From assembly GCA_964567945.1 (NCBI GenBank), contig CAZMOS010000001.1, positions 1-64,000 on the forward strand: 64,000 bases of DNA, written 5' to 3'. This DNA comes from JAADID01 sp964567945. GTDB taxonomy: Bacteria > Bacteroidota > Bacteroidia > Bacteroidales > F082. A program made the translations under genes and the position numbers. A model generated the notes under the pieces. The model was not told the origin of the DNA, made no database searches, and saw only the letters and a program-made list of their open reading frames with translations. The stretch's first letter is position 1. Every line of letters begins with the position of its first letter. Below are positions 1 to 7,912 of this stretch, in pieces.

Positions 1-33
1 CGCTCATCCGAATGTCTCTACTATGTACCGGTT

Positions 34-714
34 TCAAAATAACATCAAACTTCCCCCGTCAAACAGCGGTCCGTCGTACAATTCAATGATCTTATAATCA
101 AAAAGGAAATCCTTGATCTTTTCACCTTCCGGGAAATAGTTTAAGCTACCGATAAAAAAGATATTGTCGTCAACTATCCCGCAAGTTCCGCCGATAAAGC
201 CGTTTTTAAACCCGGGCAACAAAATGCCTTTTGGGTCAACATACAAAACTTCCAAACCTTGTTTCCTTAATGTCTTTTCAATTCCCTTGTCGGAAGCAAT
301 GAACCGGTTATTTTTCAGCGGGATCAGATTGCAACGCGTATATCCCTGGTTCACGTGAATGAGTTGTTTCCCGGCACATAACCGTTTCAAAACCGGATCG
401 GTATATTTTTCATTGTGAAAGATAGATTCCGGCGTGACCGCCGCGTTGAGACGTGCGGTTTCAGGATATGCGCTGCCAGTTTCCAAATCGCCGAAAACAA
501 AACGAACCCGGGCTGCTTTCAAATCACCAACGACCGGAGGCGGCAAACCGGGAGATACCACAAGCTTATCATCAGCCCGGCAAAAGAAAATATCAGGATG
601 GCCTGATATGGCAGGATAGGTGACTCCTTTGGTTTCGAGCAAAATAATTTTTCCGAATTGTTCAAGCCGCTTGCGTGCGTCATCTGGTATTTTTTTATCT
701 GCAATAATGATCAT
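34..714 (-). CDS. DUF6873-like hypothetical protein
   Basis: This is a 226-residue soluble protein with no signal peptide or membrane segment. It resembles the small uncharacterised DUF6873-type family, which ends in a hydrophobic Gly-rich strand; here the end reads YDGPLFDGGSLMLF. The motif GYTRCNLIPL near the middle and GFIGGTCGIVDD at about residues 173-184 look like buried strands of an alpha/beta fold. No catalytic role can be assigned. A -7 promoter box on the minus strand (739-746) gives a leader of about 20 nt, which supports the ATG used here. It is transcribed divergently from the DUF1295 gene. The family name is from memory and uncertain; the coding call is firm. Confidence 0.75.
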   Translation of the reverse strand: MIIIADKKIPDDARKRLEQFGKIILLETKGVTYPAISGHPDIFFCRADDKLVVSPGLPPPVVGDLKAARVRFVFGDLETGSAYPETARLNAAVTPESIFHNEKYTDPVLKRLCAGKQLIHVNQGYTRCNLIPLKNNRFIASDKGIEKTLRKQGLEVLYVDPKGILLPGFKNGFIGGTCGIVDDNIFFIGSLNYFPEGEKIKDFLFDYKIIELYDGPLFDGGSLMLF

Positions 715-738
715 CCGTCATAATCGTTTCCAAAAATT

Positions 739-746
739 CAAAGATA
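739..746 (-). promoter_or_regulatory. -7 box of the DUF6873-like gene
   Basis: The minus strand reads TATCTTTG, an exact match to the Bacteroidota -7 consensus TAnnTTTG, 25 nt before the start codon at 714. No TTG is seen at the -33 distance, so only the -7 element is supported. It is back to back with the plus-strand box at 787-794. Confidence 0.55.
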
Positions 747-786
747 AATTTTATCCAGGTTTTACATATAGACCATTTATTCATAT

Positions 787-794
787 TATCTTTG
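787..794 (+). promoter_or_regulatory. -7 box upstream of the DUF1295 gene
   Basis: TATCTTTG matches TAnnTTTG exactly and lies 66 nt before the ATG at 861. There is no clear TTG at the -33 position. Together with 739-746 it forms a compact divergent promoter region. Confidence 0.55.
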
Positions 795-860
795 AGGCAA
801 CAAGATAAAAATTTACCCGTTCATTGGTAACTGGTTATTTTTACACAAATTATTTCACCG

Positions 861-1676
861 ATGAAACAAAAACCAAAAGACCTTTTTGTCATTCTTTTTA
901 TTTATCTGCTGGCCCTTGGTGGTGCATATCTTGTTTTAAGGTATGCTCCCATTTCAAATATGCTGTGGAAAACGGCCCTTGCAAATGGTGTTGCTACGGT
1001 AATTGTTTTTCTTTTCAGTGTAAGATATAATAATTCCAGCGTTTACGACCCATACTGGAGTGCAGCCCCTGTTTTCATCGTTTTTTACTGGCTGCTGAAA
1101 TCCGGCCACGAGGGTTTCTTATACAAAATCATCTGGATACTTATTGTTTTCTGGGGTGTTCGGTTAACCTGGAACTGGATTCTGCGTTGGGATGGCTTTC
1201 ATGATGAAGACTGGCGTTATAAGAAAATCCGAAAAAAGACGGGAAAATGGTACTGGCCGGTCAGCTTTCTTACTATTCACATGCTGCCAACAGCATTTGT
1301 TTTTGCCGGCCTGGTTCCGGTTTATTATACCATGACATCTATCCCGGAGCACCCGGGTTCATGGTATGCTGTACTTGCCTTCCTGTTTACCATGAGCGCC
1401 ATCCTGCTCGAAAAAACGGCGGACGACCAGTTGAGGAGGCATCTGAAGGCTACCGAAGGAAAAAATATCCGGATACAATCGGGCGTCTGGCTGATCCTGA
1501 AATACCCGAACTATACAGGCGAGATGATGTTTTGGTGGGGACTCTATTTCTTTGCTGTGGCTGTGGACAGAGACCTGTGGTGGACCGTCTTCGGACCTGC
1601 AGCCATTACTTTTCTTTTCCTGTTCATCAGCATCCCGATGATGAAAAAAAGAGTGGCCAAAAAAACCTTTGAATAA
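861..1676 (+). CDS. DUF1295 family membrane enzyme (steroid 5-alpha-reductase-like)
   Basis: This 271-residue polytopic inner-membrane protein has about seven hydrophobic segments. It carries the DUF1295 hallmarks: VYDPYWSAAPVF at about residue 65, the W-rich VRLTWNWILRWDGFHDEDWRY at about 105-125, and the C-terminal signature GVWLILKYPNYTGEMMFWWG at about 213-232. The family is related to 3-oxo-5-alpha-steroid 4-dehydrogenases and isoprenylcysteine methyltransferases; members may reduce or modify lipids, but the substrate is unknown. The stop overlaps the upstream possible TTG start of the next gene, so the two are probably cotranscribed. Confidence 0.88.
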   Translation: MKQKPKDLFVILFIYLLALGGAYLVLRYAPISNMLWKTALANGVATVIVFLFSVRYNNSSVYDPYWSAAPVFIVFYWLLKSGHEGFLYKIIWILIVFWGVRLTWNWILRWDGFHDEDWRYKKIRKKTGKWYWPVSFLTIHMLPTAFVFAGLVPVYYTMTSIPEHPGSWYAVLAFLFTMSAILLEKTADDQLRRHLKATEGKNIRIQSGVWLILKYPNYTGEMMFWWGLYFFAVAVDRDLWWTVFGPAAITFLFLFISIPMMKKRVAKKTFE

Positions 1677-1692
1677 ATATTTTACTCCTTGT

Positions 1693-2856
1693 ATGAGAAA
1701 AGCCGGTTTTATCCTTTTCTTTTCTGTCGTTCTGCTGATCTATGCTGCCATTAATTATTATATTATCATGCGGGGGCTGAACCTGCTATCTCCCGGGTCT
1801 TTGATAAGAACGGTATTTTTGATCGCAGTACTGATTGCTGCTGCTGCCTTTCCTCTTGGCAGGTTGCTTGAAAGGATAATGATAAACCCCTTGACGTCCT
1901 CATTGATCTGGATCGGAACATTCTGGCTGGCTTTTATGGTGTACTTTTTTTTAACCTTTCTGCTTCTGGATTTATTGAGCGGCATTGGACATCTTTTTGG
2001 ATTCATCCCGGATTTTATCTCTTCAAATCCTGCGAAAACAAAAGAAATAACAGGACTCATCGTAATTACAATTACCACGGGAATTGTAATAGCCGGATAC
2101 ATAAATACCTGGTTTCCCGTTGTCAGAAGATTTAATTTGACAATCAATAAACCGGGAGGGAAAATTGGCAACGTGCACATTGTGGTTTTTTCGGATATTC
2201 ACCTCGGTACGACCATCGAAAAGCGGCATTGCCGTATCATTGTAAATAAAGTCAATGCGTTGAAACCCGATATCATCCTCATCCCGGGTGACATTATTGA
2301 CGAAGACATTGCGCCGGTTCTGAAAACCAATGTGGGTGAAGTCTTGAAACAACTTCAGTCAAAATACGGTGTATATGCCATCACCGGAAACCATGAATAC
2401 ATCGGCGGGGTCAGGAAAGCTAAAAAATATCTCAATGAACATAATATTATGCTGCTGAACGACAAGGCCGAATTGATAGACGACAGCTTTTATGTTGCAG
2501 GCAGGGAAGATCTGACCATGAACCAGTTTACCGGCATAAAAAGAAAGGAACTGAATGAGATCATCAAAAACCTTGACCATAGCAAACCCATTATCCTGCT
2601 TGACCATCAGCCTTTCCGGCTGGAACAGGCAGAGCGGAACGGTGTGGATCTGCAACTGTCGGGCCATACTCACCACGGGCAGCTTTGGCCTTTCAATTAT
2701 ATTACAAATATGATCTTTGAAGTGAGCCGGGGATATAAACAGAAAGGCAATACGCATTATTATATTTCCAGTGGTGTGGGAGGATGGGGTCCGCCCATAC
2801 GTACAGTTAACCGGCCGGAGATCGTTTCCATTCAATTAATGTTTAATCAAAAATAA
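1693..2856 (+). CDS. Membrane-anchored metallophosphoesterase (calcineurin-like)
   Basis: The protein has four N-terminal hydrophobic segments (to about residue 145), followed by a calcineurin-type phosphoesterase domain. Metal-binding motifs are visible in order: FSDIHLGTTIEKRH, PGDIIDED, TGNHEYIGG and LSGHTHHGQLWP. This is the YkuE/YaeI-like layout of a membrane tether plus a dinuclear-metal hydrolase. Substrates of such proteins include UDP-2,3-diacylglucosamine or other phosphoesters; the substrate here is not known. The open frame begins at a TTG at 1669 that overlaps the previous stop. The ATG at 1693, directly before the hydrophobic stretch, is the more natural start and is used here. 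Confidence 0.88.
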   Translation: MRKAGFILFFSVVLLIYAAINYYIIMRGLNLLSPGSLIRTVFLIAVLIAAAAFPLGRLLERIMINPLTSSLIWIGTFWLAFMVYFFLTFLLLDLLSGIGHLFGFIPDFISSNPAKTKEITGLIVITITTGIVIAGYINTWFPVVRRFNLTINKPGGKIGNVHIVVFSDIHLGTTIEKRHCRIIVNKVNALKPDIILIPGDIIDEDIAPVLKTNVGEVLKQLQSKYGVYAITGNHEYIGGVRKAKKYLNEHNIMLLNDKAELIDDSFYVAGREDLTMNQFTGIKRKELNEIIKNLDHSKPIILLDHQPFRLEQAERNGVDLQLSGHTHHGQLWPFNYITNMIFEVSRGYKQKGNTHYYISSGVGGWGPPIRTVNRPEIVSIQLMFNQK

Positions 2857-2861
2857 ATATC

Positions 2862-3206
2862 ATGGAAGAGTTTGAAAAATTATTCATTTTGTGGACAAGT
2901 AAAGAGCCGGAAACCTTTAACGAGATGGTTTTTATGTATGCGCTCAATAGCAAAAAAAAGGGATGGTGGAAAGAGGTTACCCTGATCATCTGGGGAGCTT
3001 CCGCTAAACTGGCGGGAACAAACAAAACTGTACAGCAAAAATTAACAGCGCTGTCAAAAAGCGGGGTTCAGGTAACCGCCTGCAGGGCCTGTGCCGAAGA
3101 CCTAGGCGTAGATTTCACATTAGAGAATATAGGTGTAGAAGTAAAATACTGGGGACATCCGTTAACACAAGTATTGAAATCGGGGGCAAAACTCATCACG
3201 ATCTGA
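2862..3206 (+). CDS. DsrE-like small protein
   Basis: This 114-residue soluble protein starts 5 nt after the metallophosphoesterase stop, so it is probably in the same transcript. It has the DsrE/DsrF-like alpha/beta pattern: strand KLFILWTSK, strand EVTLIIWGASAKL, and the conserved Cys-containing turn TACRACAEDLGV at about residues 71-82. Family members bind or relay sulfur through that cysteine, or are stand-alone proteins of unknown role. Two cysteines (CRAC) are present here. Partner DsrF/DsrH genes are absent, so sulfur relay is only a possibility. Confidence 0.72.
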   Translation: MEEFEKLFILWTSKEPETFNEMVFMYALNSKKKGWWKEVTLIIWGASAKLAGTNKTVQQKLTALSKSGVQVTACRACAEDLGVDFTLENIGVEVKYWGHPLTQVLKSGAKLITI

Positions 3207-3354
3207 CAGAGTTTGCACACCGGTGTTTATAAAAAATGATTATTATTGTAAGTGGTAAAAGGTTTGAAGTTCCAGTTTCAATTTTTTTATAAAACCACTG
3301 TTTTTTTGAACTTTGTGACTTTGTAACCATATATTTATTCATAACGATAAACTT

Positions 3355-3879
3355 ATGAAGCCGATACCCGCCGATAAATTCGTTACCCGCATTCATCATC
3401 TCTGGAAAGATCAGTGGTTTCTGCTCACCAGCGGCGATTTTGAAAAAGGGGATTACAACACCATGACCGTAGCATGGGGCTTTTTCGGAACCATGTGGAG
3501 CAGGCCCACGGCAGCAGTCGTTGTCCGGCCTACACGTTTTACCTTTGAATTTATGAACCGCTATGATACTTTTACCCTGACATCATTTGATAAAAAGTTT
3601 AAAAAAGACCTTAATTTGCTGGGCACCAAATCGGGAAGAAACGGTGACAAAATTGCCGAAACCCGCCTTACGCCCATTGCTTCAACCGTCGTAGCTGCCC
3701 CCGCATTCAAAGAGGCCGAGCTCATCGTGGAATGTAAAAAAATATACTGGGACGATTTTAAACCAGGGCACTTCCTCGACCCCTGGATCGAAACGAAATA
3801 TCCAAAAAAAGATTACCACCGGATGTATTTCGGAGAGGTAGTGTTTATCAGGGGTGAGGAGAAATACCTGATCCATTAA
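3355..3879 (+). CDS. Flavin reductase-like (FMN-binding split barrel) protein
   Basis: The 174-residue protein fits the flavin-reductase-like split-barrel family. It shows the typical early motif LLTSGDFEKGDYNTMTVAWGFFGTMW (about residues 23-48) and the VVVRPTRFTFEFMNRYDTFTLT strand pair that forms the flavin pocket. Members bind FMN and reduce flavins or act on flavin-linked substrates; some are oxygen-sensitive or scavenging enzymes in anaerobes. It stands alone and converges with the radical SAM gene, the two stops being only 9 nt apart. The exact substrate cannot be read from the sequence. Confidence 0.82.
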   Translation: MKPIPADKFVTRIHHLWKDQWFLLTSGDFEKGDYNTMTVAWGFFGTMWSRPTAAVVVRPTRFTFEFMNRYDTFTLTSFDKKFKKDLNLLGTKSGRNGDKIAETRLTPIASTVVAAPAFKEAELIVECKKIYWDDFKPGHFLDPWIETKYPKKDYHRMYFGEVVFIRGEEKYLIH

Positions 3880-3888
3880 AGCATTAAT

Positions 3889-4914
3889 TCATCGAATTTT
3901 AAATTGGCGGCTCATTAAGTTTTCATTCCCTATCAGATTAACTCTCTCAAATTTCTCCAGTAAACGTTTACGGTTCTTCCCGCCATAACCGATCACATAA
4001 TTCAGCTCCGCAGCCGGAACATGGATTTCTATTTCGCGTTGGCTGATATCAAACGGGATGGCTTTGAGCAAATCCCACCAGATTTCTGTCAGTACCAGTT
4101 CACGGAAGGAAGGATGGAAAGGCCCGGCGATCAGTTCATCGCCTGATAACAGGCCTTCGGAGGGATGCAGCCCCACGCGGATGACTTTTACATTCGCCTT
4201 TTCAAAAACAGGCAGTATTTCTTTCACCCATTCTACGGCTTCATCCAGGGTCAGCGGCTGATATTTTCCGGTTTTGTACCATTGATCCAGAGCTGTATCT
4301 TTGATAACCACCGTAGGATATATCCGTGTGTTGGAAGCCCCCAGTTTGATGATCTTCCGGGCTGTGGCCAGTGATTTTTCAAGTGTGTCACCCGGCAGGC
4401 CGATCATCATTTGAAGTCCGAGGTCAAAGCCGTAATCGAGGATTTTTTTTGAAGCCTCAATCGTCTGCTTTGCAGTATGCCCGCGAAACGATCTTTTCAA
4501 AACCTCTTCATCAAACGACTGCGCCCCCAGCTCAATCGTGCTGACATTCATTGCTTTCAACAGCTCCAGAATAGCCGGGTTGATGTAATCGGGACGTGTT
4601 GATAAGCGGATACCCTGAATTTTCTCTTTTTCAACATACGGCTGAACCAACTCCAGGTAATGCCGTTGATGCTGAAGAGGTATTCCCGTAAAACTGCCCC
4701 CGAAAAAACCGATTTCCACGATCCGCTCTTTCTCTTTAAATGTCCGCAGGTGGCTTTCAATGGTACTGACGATCTCCTCGTCTTCGGGAACCAGTTGCTT
4801 TCCGGTGATCTTGCGCTGGTCGCAAAACACGCACTGGAAAGGGCAGGCCAGCTCGGGGATAAAAACCGGTATGGTGTAATGTTTTTCGATCATCGTTATT
4901 CTTTTTTCCGACAC
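3889..4914 (-). CDS. Elp3-like radical SAM protein
   Basis: This 341-residue radical S-adenosylmethionine protein has its [4Fe-4S] cysteines in CPFQCVFC at about residues 24-31. Family landmarks follow: GFFGGSFTGI, IRLSTRPDYI, ELGAQSFDEEVL and LGLQMMIGLPGD. These match the radical SAM half of Elp3-type proteins, but the GNAT acetyltransferase half is absent, as in the shorter bacterial YhcC/Elp3-like group. The C-terminus (VIGYGGKNRKRLLEKF) looks like a small RNA-binding-like tail. A tRNA-modifying role is possible by family analogy and is not shown. An ATG at 4890 (residue 9) is an alternative start. Confidence 0.85.
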   Translation of the reverse strand: MSEKRITMIEKHYTIPVFIPELACPFQCVFCDQRKITGKQLVPEDEEIVSTIESHLRTFKEKERIVEIGFFGGSFTGIPLQHQRHYLELVQPYVEKEKIQGIRLSTRPDYINPAILELLKAMNVSTIELGAQSFDEEVLKRSFRGHTAKQTIEASKKILDYGFDLGLQMMIGLPGDTLEKSLATARKIIKLGASNTRIYPTVVIKDTALDQWYKTGKYQPLTLDEAVEWVKEILPVFEKANVKVIRVGLHPSEGLLSGDELIAGPFHPSFRELVLTEIWWDLLKAIPFDISQREIEIHVPAAELNYVIGYGGKNRKRLLEKFERVNLIGNENLMSRQFKIR

Positions 4915-5021
4915 AACAATCAGAAAAGCCCGAAATTACAGCAATCCGAAATACGAGATATTAAAAAATTACGTTTCATACTCGTGTAGATATTTTCAAA
5001 GAAGGATTACAATTTTTTAAA

Positions 5022-5029
5022 TAGCTTTG
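5022..5029 (+). promoter_or_regulatory. -7 box upstream of the lipoprotein gene at 5099
   Basis: TAGCTTTG matches TAnnTTTG, 70 nt before the ATG. No TTG is found at the right distance upstream, so the call rests on the -7 match and position. Confidence 0.45.
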
Positions 5030-5098
5030 CAGTCTTTAGAAAATGCCGGTATTATACCGCAATGAAATTACAAATTCGATTTTTTTAATACAATAAAA

Positions 5099-5764
5099 AT
5101 GAAACACATGCCAAAGAATTTTTCAAGGATAGTTATGGCTATGCTTGTGGTCATCATCGCACTGGGCGGTGCCACAAGTTGCAAGAGCAAAAAAAAGCTG
5201 GCTGCCGAGCAGGCCGCCGCTGCTTATGCTGCCAAAGTTGACCAGGCCAAAAAGGACCTGAATGCCATTATCAACGGCACTACGGGTTGGCCGCTTGATC
5301 AGCAGCGCCAACGGGTAAAAAATATCAAAGAGGAAAATTTTGACGACCCCGAAATCAATAAGCTGATCACCCTGGCCGAAAAAGAAATTGATTTGCAACA
5401 GGCCGAACTGGACAGAAAAGCCGAAGAAGAAAGACTGCGAAAAGAGGAAGAAGCCAAAAAACGTGCGGCACAATCGGAATATGCAGTGCTGAACAATCAG
5501 TTTAAGGCCATCGCTACGGCTCCCGGATTTAACGAAGCCAACCAACAGATTGACCTTGCCCTGCAACAGTTTGAAAGCCCCGATGTGCCGGTGTTGATCA
5601 TCATCAGCCAGGTGAACGGCGAAAACGATTATGACAAGCCCACCACGGTAAAGCGTTTCCTTGAGATGCTTAAAGATACCAAAAAATACAGCTTTAAGGT
5701 GGAAACGGTAAAACGTAACAGTCTGGGAAAAATAACGGAAATTGAATTTCTAAAAATCTGGTAA
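5099..5764 (+). CDS. Coiled-coil lipoprotein of unknown function
   Basis: The N-terminus is a lipoprotein signal with a hydrophobic core (about residues 10-24) and a lipobox-like GATSC, placing the lipidated Cys at residue 28. From about 75 to 125 the sequence is a highly charged helix rich in Glu, Lys and Ala (AEEERLRKEEEAKKRAAQSE), a likely coiled coil. The C-terminal 70 residues form an alpha/beta-looking module (VPVLIIISQVNGENDYDKPT, then VKRFLEMLKD). It probably sits on the inner face of the outer membrane or in the periplasm. It is followed after 3 nt by another exported protein, and the two probably work together. I do not recognise the family. Confidence 0.8.
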   Translation: MKHMPKNFSRIVMAMLVVIIALGGATSCKSKKKLAAEQAAAAYAAKVDQAKKDLNAIINGTTGWPLDQQRQRVKNIKEENFDDPEINKLITLAEKEIDLQQAELDRKAEEERLRKEEEAKKRAAQSEYAVLNNQFKAIATAPGFNEANQQIDLALQQFESPDVPVLIIISQVNGENDYDKPTTVKRFLEMLKDTKKYSFKVETVKRNSLGKITEIEFLKIW

Positions 5765-5767
5765 ATT

Positions 5768-6343
5768 ATGAAAAAAGTAACTTATTTATTGATAATGATC
5801 CTGGGGTTCGGAAGCCTTACCGTTTCCGCACAGGATAATATAAGCCCTGAACGTAAACAGGCTATTGACAGTCTGGCGCTTGAAAAAGTCCGCGACCTGA
5901 GTAAATACATCACACTCATTGGTGACAAATCCACTCCCTGGAGCGAGGCAAACCGTGTGATTGACCGTGCAGAAGAACTATTCATGCAGGGCAGCGAAAT
6001 AGGTGTTTCTTCGCTCACCCGTAAAGAGATCAATTATTACGGAATCCGCGAATATTTTGAGCGGCTGATGCGCCTCAACTACAGCAAAGTGGAAATCTCG
6101 TGGTACAATATCGAATATGTCAGCGATCTGCAAAGACAACCCGACGGCACTTACGTGGGCGTGATCACCATTTTCCAGAAGTTCAAAGGATACGACAAGG
6201 AAGGCAAACTGGTTTACCAGGATACCACCAAAAAAGACATCACCGTTTACGTTAAACGCAAACAAACCCAGATCGGCGGCCGGCTTATCGGCTTCTGGGA
6301 TGTGCTGCTGGGCGATATCCGGGTGAAGGAAACGACGATTTAA
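5768..6343 (+). CDS. Secreted hypothetical protein
   Basis: The 191-residue protein has a clean signal peptide: Lys-Lys, a hydrophobic core, then cleavage after VSAQ at about residue 22. The mature part looks like a single alpha/beta domain with a strand pair RMRLNYSKVEISWYNIEYV and a C-terminal strand GFWDVLLGDIRVKET. It follows the coiled-coil lipoprotein by 3 nt and precedes a strong terminator, so these two genes form a complete small operon. No catalytic motif is visible and I do not recognise the family. Confidence 0.78.
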   Translation: MKKVTYLLIMILGFGSLTVSAQDNISPERKQAIDSLALEKVRDLSKYITLIGDKSTPWSEANRVIDRAEELFMQGSEIGVSSLTRKEINYYGIREYFERLMRLNYSKVEISWYNIEYVSDLQRQPDGTYVGVITIFQKFKGYDKEGKLVYQDTTKKDITVYVKRKQTQIGGRLIGFWDVLLGDIRVKETTI

Positions 6344-6395
6344 TCCGTTTTAAATTCCGGCTTTAGCGTCCACGCTTAAACCAAAATAGCAATAT

Positions 6396-6427
6396 AAAAA
6401 CCGCCTGATGCCAGGCGGTTTTTTTAT
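6396..6427 (+). terminator. Rho-independent terminator
   Basis: The stem CCGCCTG / CAGGCGG (6401-6407 with 6412-6418) has a 4-nt loop ATGC and is followed by a run of T. It ends the lipoprotein and secreted protein operon. Confidence 0.9.
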
Positions 6428-7028
6428 CCGGAAAAACTTCCGGGTAACAAAATTGTAACTAACAAAAATGTTACATAATTATATAACTGATCTGTAACAA
6501 AATATTGGTTAAATTTTATTTTGATGTGCTGGGTTAAAAAATGTCTTCCAGGAATCCCGGTGAATGGACGTTTTTAGTAAACTCATTCGCGGTATTCATT
6601 GCTTAAATAAGGTATCCTACGGACTTCTTTCAGTCATAAGGTCAGCTATGTATTGGTTATGGAAGCTACTAAGGTTATTTTTGAAAAATAAGGTTTTGGA
6701 TTCAACGAAAGAAATATTTTCTCTTGCATAAGGCAGTACGGAGAAAAAACCTTATTTGTTTTTTCCCACGAGTATGTTGTATTGAAGGTAAGATGGAAAT
6801 TTTTAAAACAGAAATCATCAAATGAAAAATTCTGAACCTTAGTAGCTCTGAATTCCTAAAGTAAACTCAACCTTATTAACTTATTTTTCTGCCCAAAAGA
6901 CCTTGGAGAACCAAGGTGCCAGATACAGAGATTTTTACTTCTTTAGACTCGTTAATTATTGTTCGTAGCACCTCAAAATAAAATTTAGCCAAAATATCTC
7001 TTCCCGATTCCCGTTTACAGGAATAAAC
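6428..7028. other. Gene-poor intergenic stretch, about 600 nt
   Basis: This AT-rich stretch has no open frame that looks coding. A 63-codon minus-strand frame at 6876-7067 has no recognisable family and runs into the promoter and start of the next gene. There are scattered short direct echoes (CTACTAAGGTTATTTTTGAA, AAACCTTATTTG), but no clear palindrome or RNA gene. It may be a decayed gene. Confidence 0.4.
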
Positions 7029-7036
7029 TAATTTTG
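7029..7036 (+). promoter_or_regulatory. -7 box deciding the start of the next gene
   Basis: TAATTTTG matches TAnnTTTG and overlaps the in-frame TTG at 7034. Transcription would begin around 7040, so the TTG cannot be the start and the ATG at 7055 is preferred. Confidence 0.5.
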
Positions 7037-7054
7037 CCAATCTTAAAATCAGCC

Positions 7055-7912
7055 ATGAGGATATCACATTATATAATGGTCGTACTACTGCTATTTACGT
7101 CAGGAACGAACATGAGAGGACAATCGGGCACTTTCAACAATTTTACCGAAGATGAAACCGTGCTTTACACCATGAACAAACAGGTGGGACAGTTCATCAA
7201 ACGGTTTAACATGGAAGAAGACCAGTATGGTAAAACGTTGCCTGTCACTGATAAACGTTACAGAAACAACAAGATGCGCACAAAACTACTGCCGGAAATG
7301 TTCGACAAATATAACCCGAGAACTTCCGGAAAGCTCAAACAGTTTTTTATAGAGGATGTGACCAGTAAAAACAACGCCATTTATCTCAACTTCCTGGATA
7401 AAGACTGGTTTGCCGAAGTATCCACAACTTTTTATGCCAACGGGGCTGAGGTGAACATCATTTTGTACCTGACGCTGGAAAAGGAAAACCTCGGCTCAAA
7501 ATGGATCATCAGCAACGTATGGTACAGCTATTTTCCGAACCTTTTCCCAAAAATTGACTCGGCCGAACACGCCAAATATTTTCTGCATCCTCAAAGCCAC
7601 GAACTGGATTTTATGAACCTGCACAAAGCCCTTACCCGGCCCGATCGTATCCAGTATTATGCATCCGATCACTACCGCCCCGATTTCCTGACCCTCTTCT
7701 TTTACCAGATGAAAACAGGAGACCTGAAATTCAAACAGATCAATGATGTGAAATTTCACTTCTTTCAGATACCACACTGGTATTTCGAGATCTCTTATTT
7801 CAACCGTAATGATACCAACTCAGGCTGGTTAATTTCAAATTTGCAATACATCAGCGAAAAGGATAAGAAAAACCTTATTAAAACATACTCAATATGTTCC
7901 GCAGAAAATTAA
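7055..7912 (+). CDS. Secreted hypothetical protein
   Basis: From the ATG at 7055 the protein is 285 residues long, with a signal peptide (RISHYIMVVLLLFTSGTNMRGQ) cleaved near residue 22. The mature part is rich in aromatic residues and probably a beta or alpha/beta fold; no known motif was recognised. The last 19 nt overlap the start of the leucine-rich-repeat protein in another frame, which points to translational coupling and a shared function at the cell surface or in the periplasm. An in-frame TTG at 7034 is less likely because a -7 box overlaps it. Confidence 0.78.
   Translation: MRISHYIMVVLLLFTSGTNMRGQSGTFNNFTEDETVLYTMNKQVGQFIKRFNMEEDQYGKTLPVTDKRYRNNKMRTKLLPEMFDKYNPRTSGKLKQFFIEDVTSKNNAIYLNFLDKDWFAEVSTTFYANGAEVNIILYLTLEKENLGSKWIISNVWYSYFPNLFPKIDSAEHAKYFLHPQSHELDFMNLHKALTRPDRIQYYASDHYRPDFLTLFFYQMKTGDLKFKQINDVKFHFFQIPHWYFEISYFNRNDTNSGWLISNLQYISEKDKKNLIKTYSICSAEN

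Noticed and set aside
6876..7067. Minus-strand 63-codon frame before the secreted protein gene
   Set aside because: It overlaps the promoter and start of the next gene and has no family resemblance.
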